Assembly (NCBI GenBank): GCA_019112875.1
Contig: DXIO01000087.1
Coordinates: 1 to 47,990, forward strand
From: Candidatus Aquabacterium excrementipullorum
GTDB taxonomy: Bacteria; Pseudomonadota; Gammaproteobacteria; Burkholderiales; Burkholderiaceae_C
Direction: 5' to 3'
DNA: 47,990 nucleotides
This document shows positions 43,443 through 47,990 of this stretch, one piece after another. Each line of letters begins with the position of its first letter. The first letter of the stretch is position 1. The notes under the pieces were generated by a model. It was not told the origin of the DNA. It did no database searches and saw only the letters and a list, made by a program, of their open reading frames with translations. Position numbers and translations under genes: made by a program.

Positions 43443-43471
43443 TGGGCTGATCACGCCTTGGAGTCCGCACG

Positions 43472-44326
43472 ATGAGCCCTTCATCCACCTTTCGCCACAC
43501 CCTGATCGCGTTGGGCCTGGTCCTCGCCTCGCAGGCCCCGGCGCATGCCGCGCACTGGTCCCTGGTGGAAACTGGCGTGGCCTTCGACCTGCTGGATCAG
43601 TCGGGCAGCGTCGATGGGCGGAGCGCCGGCCTCACCACCCTCGGTTCCCTGCAGGACTTGTCCGTGCCGGGGCAGCGGACCTTGTTCGACAGCCAGGCGT
43701 CCGGCGTCCAATCGCTGGGCGGCGCCTCGCTCGACCAGGGCTACAGCCATCTCGTGTCGGTCGACACGCAAAGTGGTTCCGCCACGACCGACATCCAGCT
43801 GTCGGCCTCGCAGTACTGGAACGTGGCGGCCACGACCGATGCCACGGTGTCCGGCTTCAGCCTCACGCAGGACCTGGCCCTGGGTGGCCTGCGCCTGCTG
43901 ATCGTGGGCGATGCCGGTGAGGCCGCGGGCACCCGTGTGCGCGTGAGCTTCAGCGGCAGCGCCGATGCCTTGTTCGGCGGCTTGACGGGCCAGGGCGAGA
44001 TCGGCCTGAGCCTGGACGTGTCGCGCGGCACGCAAAGCCTGGCCAGCCACGACAGCCTGTGGACAACCGATGGCTCGCAGCAGATCAACCTGAGCTTCGA
44101 GGCCGTGGTGGGCGATGAACTGACGCTCACGTTCGCCGCCCATCAGCAGCTCACGCAGGGAGGGCCTGTGCAACTGGGCTCCGGCCAGGCCCTGAACATC
44201 GATCGCTCGGGCTTGCTGCAAGGGCAGTTGGCGGTCGCCGCCGTGCCCGAGCCGCAAGGCCTGGCGATGGTGCTGGGCGGGCTGGCGGTGCTGGGCGGCC
44301 TGGTGCGCCGCCGCGCGAAGGTCTGA
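43472..44326 (+). CDS. PEP-CTERM sorting-domain protein 2
   Basis: The 284-residue protein has a signal peptide cleaved near AHA|AHW (residue 27). The C-terminal signal VPEPQGLAMVLGG, hydrophobic stretch and RRRAKV end start near residue 258. The mature part is Ser, Gly and Leu-rich with beta-strand-like segments and no recognised domain, as in many surface or matrix PEP-CTERM proteins. It is the last gene of the plus-strand run and converges with the MOSC gene, with 16 bp between stops. Confidence 0.85.
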   Translation: MSPSSTFRHTLIALGLVLASQAPAHAAHWSLVETGVAFDLLDQSGSVDGRSAGLTTLGSLQDLSVPGQRTLFDSQASGVQSLGGASLDQGYSHLVSVDTQSGSATTDIQLSASQYWNVAATTDATVSGFSLTQDLALGGLRLLIVGDAGEAAGTRVRVSFSGSADALFGGLTGQGEIGLSLDVSRGTQSLASHDSLWTTDGSQQINLSFEAVVGDELTLTFAAHQQLTQGGPVQLGSGQALNIDRSGLLQGQLAVAAVPEPQGLAMVLGGLAVLGGLVRRRAKV

Positions 44327-44342
44327 TCCCTTCGCCGCGTGT

Positions 44343-44945
44343 TCAGACGTTCTTGCGCCGCGACATCCGGTCGCGGAACAGATCGCGGATGCTGACCTCG
44401 CGCGGGCCCGGCTCGATCTCGTAGGCCTCGCCCGCCGCGATGGTGCCGCCCTGGCGCACCGCCAGGTAGAAGCCGCAGAAGGCCGACTGCACCATCATCT
44501 TGGAGGCCTGGCGGAACAGCTTGTCTTCCAGCTTGTAGCAGGGCTGGCGCGGCTCGCTCACGGCCAGCGCGCAGTCCGGAAAACGCAGCACGTCGCCGAT
44601 GTACGCGTCGGTTTCCAGCAGGCCGGTGATCGTCAGGTTCTCGCCCAGCAGGCCATGCTTGGCGGCATCGCCCCAACCCGCCTTGCCCGCCTGCGCCAGC
44701 ACGGTCTGCCAGAAGGCGTAGTGCTCGTGCGGGTAGGCGTACACCGCCTTGGAGGGGCCGCCATGCACGGTCGGGTCGGCCTGCTCGTCGCCGGCCAGGC
44801 CCAGCGCGGCCACGGCGATGCGCGTGGGCGTCTCCAGTGTGCTGACGGGCTGCTTGTCGATGGCGGTGAGGATCTGGCGGCCGTCGATCGTGAGGTGGCG
44901 GGCCTGGGCCACGTTGACGGACAGGAGTTGGCGGGGCGAGGTCAT
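44343..44945 (-). CDS. MOSC domain-containing protein (YiiM-like)
   Basis: The 200-residue protein matches MOSC proteins of the YiiM group: GLAGDEQADPTVHGG near 50-65, AVYAYPHEHYAFW, LLGENLTITGL, IGDVLRF and the conserved cysteine in PRQPCYKLEDKL (about 138). MOSC domains bind the molybdenum cofactor, and YiiM reduces N-hydroxylated compounds. The neighbouring molybdate-transport-like genes on the same strand fit a molybdenum theme. The start lies 37 bp after the stop of the ATPase gene. Confidence 0.9.
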   Translation of the reverse strand: MTSPRQLLSVNVAQARHLTIDGRQILTAIDKQPVSTLETPTRIAVAALGLAGDEQADPTVHGGPSKAVYAYPHEHYAFWQTVLAQAGKAGWGDAAKHGLLGENLTITGLLETDAYIGDVLRFPDCALAVSEPRQPCYKLEDKLFRQASKMMVQSAFCGFYLAVRQGGTIAAGEAYEIEPGPREVSIRDLFRDRMSRRKNV

Positions 44946-44982
44946 GTCGTGGAGGATAGCAAGAGCCGCGCCGCCTGCGCCC

Positions 44983-46161
44983 TCACAGCCGCGGCGCCAC
45001 CGTCACCGCCATGGCCTTGAAGCTCACCACGCAATCCTGCCCTGGCGCCAGGCCCATCTGCTCGATCGTGCGCCGCGTCATCAGGCTCCAGGCGATCGCC
45101 TCGGCCGGCGGCGGCGAGGTGTCGTGCAGGTCCAGCAGGCGGTGCAGCTCGACGGCCACGGCGCCATAGGAGCCGTTGTGGCCGGCCAGCATGACCTGGG
45201 TGATGCGGCCCCGCAGCTGGTTGCTGATGCTGGTGTCGACCAGGGGCTCGCGGTGGATGTTGATGTCGCGTGCGCGGATCTTCAGCCGCACGCGTTTGCC
45301 CTCGGCCTGCAACAGGGCCGGCACGGTGATGCGCTGGCCGGCCACGTCCACCTCGGTCAGCAGCCATTCGATGTCGTGGTGGCTCACACGGCCTTCCAGC
45401 ACACAGCCCGCGTGCACGCCTTCCAGGAAGGTCGACAGCGACACGTCGGACAGCACGCGCGCCAGGGGGCCTGCGCTGGCCACCCGGCCCTCGTGCAGGA
45501 TCACCACATCGTCGGCCAGCCGGATGGCCTCGTCGATGCGCGGGCTCATGAACACGATGGGCAGGCGAAAGCGCATGCGCAATTCGCTCAGCAGTTCCAG
45601 CAAAGGCGCCTGCTCGTGCGTCGGGACCTGGCCCAGCGGGTCGCGCAGGAAGAGGGCGCTTGGCATGGACAGCAGCGCGCGCGCCAGGGCCACGCGCTGA
45701 CGCTGGGCCGGCGCCAGCTGGTGCGGCCAGACGCCGAGGATGGATTTGAGGTCCAGCCAGTCCAGCACGGACTCGTAGTCGATGTGGTGGCGTGGGGCCG
45801 GTGCGCGCTTGTAGCCGTATTCCAGGTTGCGCCGCACGTTCATGTGCGGGAACAGCAGGCCACGGCCGTCCACCCAGGCGAAACGGCGGTCCTCGGGCGC
45901 CTTGTTGAGGCCGGTCGGGCTGTCGTAGAGCACGTCCGTGCCCACGGACACCCGGCCGGCCTGCGCCGGGATCAGGCCGGCGGCGCACTGCATCAGGGCG
46001 GTCTTGCCCGAGCCGGGACGGCCCACCAGGGCGCAGACATGGCCGGGCGCCACGCGGAACTGGGCCTGCACGTCCAGGCCGTTGCGCCGCAGGCGCAGTT
46101 CCACCGCCAGGGGGGCCGGCGGCACGGGCGGCGGTGCGTGGTGGTTGTGGGGCGCACTCAT
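44983..46161 (-). CDS. modC: ModC-like ABC ATPase with degenerate catalytic motifs and Mop/TOBE tail
   Basis: The ATG at 46161 overlaps the permease stop by 4 bp and gives 392 residues. A His/Pro-rich N-terminus is followed by an intact Walker A GRPGSGKT (47-54). The Q-loop Gln is replaced (VDGRGLLFPH, Gly99). The signature LSGGQ is LAPAQ (149-153). Walker B reads LFLRDP (Asp to Arg173, Glu to Asp174). The D-loop is QVP, and the switch His is Pro207 (MSPRIDE). The reading frame and the C-terminal molybdate-binding-like region (about 250-392, INIHREPL and SYGAVAVEL) are intact. It looks like a functional protein that has lost ordinary ATPase chemistry, perhaps a regulatory or sensor subunit. 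Confidence 0.85.
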   Translation of the reverse strand: MSAPHNHHAPPPVPPAPLAVELRLRRNGLDVQAQFRVAPGHVCALVGRPGSGKTALMQCAAGLIPAQAGRVSVGTDVLYDSPTGLNKAPEDRRFAWVDGRGLLFPHMNVRRNLEYGYKRAPAPRHHIDYESVLDWLDLKSILGVWPHQLAPAQRQRVALARALLSMPSALFLRDPLGQVPTHEQAPLLELLSELRMRFRLPIVFMSPRIDEAIRLADDVVILHEGRVASAGPLARVLSDVSLSTFLEGVHAGCVLEGRVSHHDIEWLLTEVDVAGQRITVPALLQAEGKRVRLKIRARDINIHREPLVDTSISNQLRGRITQVMLAGHNGSYGAVAVELHRLLDLHDTSPPPAEAIAWSLMTRRTIEQMGLAPGQDCVVSFKAMAVTVAPRL

Positions 46162-46886
46162 CGGCTCACCCCCCGCGCATCCAGGGGCAGGGCGCGTCGG
46201 CGCCAGCGCTGGCGTGCCCATTCGCTGAGCAGCATGGCCGCCAGCGCCACGCCCAGCGAGGACAGGCTCAGGCGCAGTGCGATGCCCTGGCCGCGTTCGG
46301 TCTGCATCGCGCTGAGCAGGGTGAGCGGCACCGTCACGGTGTCCGGGGCGCTGGCCGGCCAGCGCGTCTGCAAGGCTGCGGCCAGCACCACCGAGGCGCC
46401 GGATTCGCCCCAGGCGGCGGCAAAGCCCAGCGCCGCGGCCGACAGCAGCAAGGGCGCCGTTTGCGCCACCGTCACGCTCCACCAGGCGCTCCAGCGGGTG
46501 GCCCCCAGGGTGCGGGCGGTCTGCAGCTGCAGCAGGTCGACCGCCTCGAAGGCGGGCCGCATCGTGCGGATCATCAGCGGCAGCACCAGGCAGGAGGCGA
46601 CCAGGACAAGCCCCTGGGGCGCCACGGCGGCGCTCCAGCCCTGACCCTTGGAGAGCCAGTCGCCGGCCGGCCCTTCGGGGCCCAGCAGGCTGACGACCGC
46701 CCAGCCGATCACCGCCGGCGAGACACCCAGCGGCAGCAGCAGCAGGGCATCGAGCGCCCAACGGCCACGGAGCCCCCGGCGCCCTGTCCAGGAGGCAGCC
46801 AGCACGGCCAGCGGGAAACTGAGGAGGACGGTGATCGCAGCAATGCGTGCGCTGAACGCCAGCGCGTCGAGTTCAATGGACGTCAT
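46158..46886 (-). CDS. modB: Molybdate-type ABC transporter permease
   Basis: The 242-residue protein has about five to six membrane helices. The coupling loop TARTLGATRWSAWWSVTV (about 127-144), followed by a helix ending AWGESGA, matches the ModB/CysT permease family, where ARTLGAS and GEFGA are usual. It is coupled to the ModC-like gene by a 4-bp overlap. No periplasmic binding protein (ModA) gene is present on either side within the window. That is unusual for a molybdate system and suggests a scattered or incomplete operon. Confidence 0.88.
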   Translation of the reverse strand: MTSIELDALAFSARIAAITVLLSFPLAVLAASWTGRRGLRGRWALDALLLLPLGVSPAVIGWAVVSLLGPEGPAGDWLSKGQGWSAAVAPQGLVLVASCLVLPLMIRTMRPAFEAVDLLQLQTARTLGATRWSAWWSVTVAQTAPLLLSAAALGFAAAWGESGASVVLAAALQTRWPASAPDTVTVPLTLLSAMQTERGQGIALRLSLSSLGVALAAMLLSEWARQRWRRRALPLDARGVSR

Positions 46887-47276
46887 TGAGAAGGGGGCGT
46901 GAACGCGTTTGCCATATTGTGGAGCCCCTCACGATCCACCTGGGTGCGGGAGTGCACCATGTGAATTAGTTGGCACGGTGTTTGTCCTCCCCGGGCAACC
47001 CCTCGAAGCAGGGATACCGCCAGAAAATGAGGACTGAACTAAAATGGCGGGCTCGGTTCACAGACCCCGAAGCCTTCGCTGGTGACGCCTTGATGAAAGA
47101 CGCCCTGGTGGTGGACACGGGGCCGGCGCAGGTCTGGCATGGGGCTTGAATACCCCGTGAAGACCCGCCCAGGGGCCGGAAGTATCGCTCGAGCAAGGTG
47201 CCGAGAGCACACAACTCATTGATTTCATTGATGTTTGTGCTGTCGAGACTTTGTTTTCAACTTTGGAGCTTCTGTC
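46887..47276. other. 390-bp intergenic region upstream of pckG and the mod genes
   Basis: The divergent spacer holds no plausible gene. It contains a sigma-54-like site (46971-46985), a TAAAAT -10-like word at 47040-47045 and several short hairpins. One is GGGG-CTTGAATA-CCCC at about 47143-47158. A repeated CATTGAT occurs at about 47217-47233. GGAG at 47264-47268 is the pckG ribosome site. A long leader before pckG is possible; I match it to no known riboswitch. Confidence 0.55.
46971..46985 (+). promoter_or_regulatory. Sigma-54-like -24/-12 promoter element
   Basis: TGGCAC, five bases, then TTGT matches the sigma-54 consensus TGGCAC-N5-TTGC in spacing and in all but the last base. It reads toward pckG from about 290 bp upstream. 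The GC of the -12 element being GT weakens the call. Confidence 0.35.
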
Positions 47277-47990
47277 ATGACCACATCCGCACAAGCGGCG
47301 CAGGTGAACGCCCCCGCCTACGTCAAGAATGCGAAACTGATTGCCTGGGTGGCCGAAATCGCCGCCCTCGTGCAACCCAAGGACATCGTCTGGTGCGATG
47401 GCTCGCAGGACGAGTACGACCGCTTTTGCAACCTGCTGGTCAACGCGGGCAGCTTCAAGAAGCTCAACCCCGAGCTGCGCCCCAACAGCTACCTGGCCGT
47501 GACCGACCCGTCGGACGTGGCCCGCGTCGAAGACCGCACCTTCATCTGTACCGATCGCAAGGAAGATGCCGGCCCCACCAACAACTGGTGCGAGCCCGCT
47601 GAAATGCGCGCCAAGCTGCAGACCGGCGAAGGTGCCCTGTTCAAGGGCGCCATGAAGGGCCGCACCATGTACGTGGTGCCCTTCAGCATGGGCCCCCTGG
47701 GCTCGGACATCGCCCACATCGGCGTCGAACTCTCCGACAGCGCCTACGTGGCCGTCAACATGAAGCTCATGACCCGCATGGGCAAGGGCGTGATCGACGT
47801 GCTGGGCACCGATGGCGAGTTCGTGCCCTGCGTGCACACCGTGGGCGCCCCGCTGGAAGCCGGTCAGAAGGATTCCGTCTGGCCCTGCAACCCCACCGTC
47901 AAGTACATCGTCCACTACCCCTCGACCCGCGAGATCTGGTCGTATGGCTCTGGCTACGGCGGCAACGCGCTGCTGGGCAAGAAGTGCTTC
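47277..47990 (+). CDS. pckG: Phosphoenolpyruvate carboxykinase (GTP), 3' end outside window
   Basis: An ATG at 47277, nine bases after GGAG, opens a frame of 238 codons that runs off the window end without a stop. The full enzyme has about 620 residues. Family features include [13 protein letters not shown] (about 39-51), [33 protein letters not shown] and the start of the substrate loop at [14 protein letters not shown] near the cut. It converts oxaloacetate to phosphoenolpyruvate with GTP, the first gluconeogenic step, and is needed for growth on acids, such as those a catabolic region would deliver. It is separated from the mod genes by a long spacer. Confidence 0.95.
   Translation, partial: MTTSAQAAQVNAPAYVKNAKLIAWVAEIAALVQPKDIVWCDGSQDEYDRFCNLLVNAGSFKKLNPELRPNSYLAVTDPSDVARVEDRTFICTDRKEDAGPTNNWCEPAEMRAKLQTGEGALFKGAMKGRTMYVVPFSMGPLGSDIAHIGVELSDSAYVAVNMKLMTRMGKGVIDVLGTDGEFVPCVHTVGAPLEAGQKDSVWPCNPTVKYIVHYPSTREIWSYGSGYGGNALLGKKCF

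Noticed and set aside
41301..43484. 727-codon minus-strand frame opposite the secreted nucleotidase
   Set aside because: It mirrors a clear UshA-like gene and has low-complexity His/Gly/Val composition, as a shadow frame does.
47143..47158. Possible riboswitch or tmRNA-like GGGGC start before pckG
   Set aside because: Only a short GGGG/CCCC hairpin is present and none of the conserved sequence blocks of RNA classes I know could be matched.
46966..47214. 82-codon minus-strand frame in the pckG upstream region
   Set aside because: No ribosome site, no recognisable sequence and it overlaps likely regulatory DNA.
1..47990. tRNA, rRNA, CRISPR arrays, transposases, phage genes
   Set aside because: Reading both strands I found no sequence supporting any of these. 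The two palindrome-bounded elements at 32141-32556 are the only candidates for mobile DNA and have no transposase.

Overview
The window looks like chromosome from a GC-rich betaproteobacterium of the order Burkholderiales. The signs are strong GC bias at third codon positions, two PEP-CTERM proteins, a GTP-type PEP carboxykinase, a Rieske/ferredoxin/reductase set and tightly overlapping ATGA and GTGA gene junctions. The family cannot be fixed from sequence alone (Comamonadaceae or the Leptothrix/Rubrivivax/Ideonella group are guesses). I see no rRNA, tRNA, CRISPR array, transposase or phage gene. Both window ends cut genes: a metal-dependent hydrolase on the left and pckG on the right.

Region 1 (1-8733) starts with two small minus-strand genes. 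A plus-strand membrane-lipid modification operon follows: exported protein, acyl desaturase, FAD oxidoreductase (COG2907 type), DUF1365, cyclopropane-fatty-acid synthase, DUF1295 membrane protein, a second CFA-type methyltransferase and a lipocalin lipoprotein. Six of its junctions overlap by 4 bp or are separated by 3 bp. Similar sets belong to singlet-oxygen/light stress responses in other Proteobacteria, where CFA-type enzymes can make methylated or furan fatty acids.

Region 2 (8853-39512) is about 30 kb of what looks like one accessory catabolic supercluster for an unknown nitrogen-containing, probably cyclic, compound. Block A holds a Rieske oxygenase, a glutamine-synthetase-like gamma-glutamyl ligase, a [2Fe-2S] ferredoxin and a ferredoxin reductase. 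An amidohydrolase and an SDR face them, followed by a LysR regulator and a Tat-exported beta-propeller/amidohydrolase. Block B (minus strand) holds a 2OG-Fe(II) oxygenase and hydantoinase/oxoprolinase A and B. Block C holds an NMT1-type ABC importer with two permeases, an SDR, a PLP-dependent C-S lyase-like enzyme and an aldehyde dehydrogenase. Block D holds a TonB-dependent receptor with its own ExbB, ExbD and TonB, a DUF1445 protein, a PhyH-type dioxygenase and a third SDR. The three SDRs share an unusual active-site motif. Together the genes offer outer- and inner-membrane uptake, three kinds of oxygenase, ATP-dependent glutamylation and ring opening, and oxidation. Blocks C and D are separated by 700 bp of non-coding DNA. 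It carries two diverged, oppositely oriented palindromic elements around a strong hairpin terminator.

Region 3 (39558-44326) holds a cytosolic-type 5'-nucleotidase, then a secreted UshA-like nucleotidase between two PEP-CTERM proteins. Region 4 (44343-46886, minus strand) holds a MOSC protein and a molybdate-type permease/ATPase pair whose ATPase has lost nearly all catalytic motifs except Walker A. Region 5 is a 390-bp intergenic stretch with a sigma-54-like site, followed by the 5' part of pckG.
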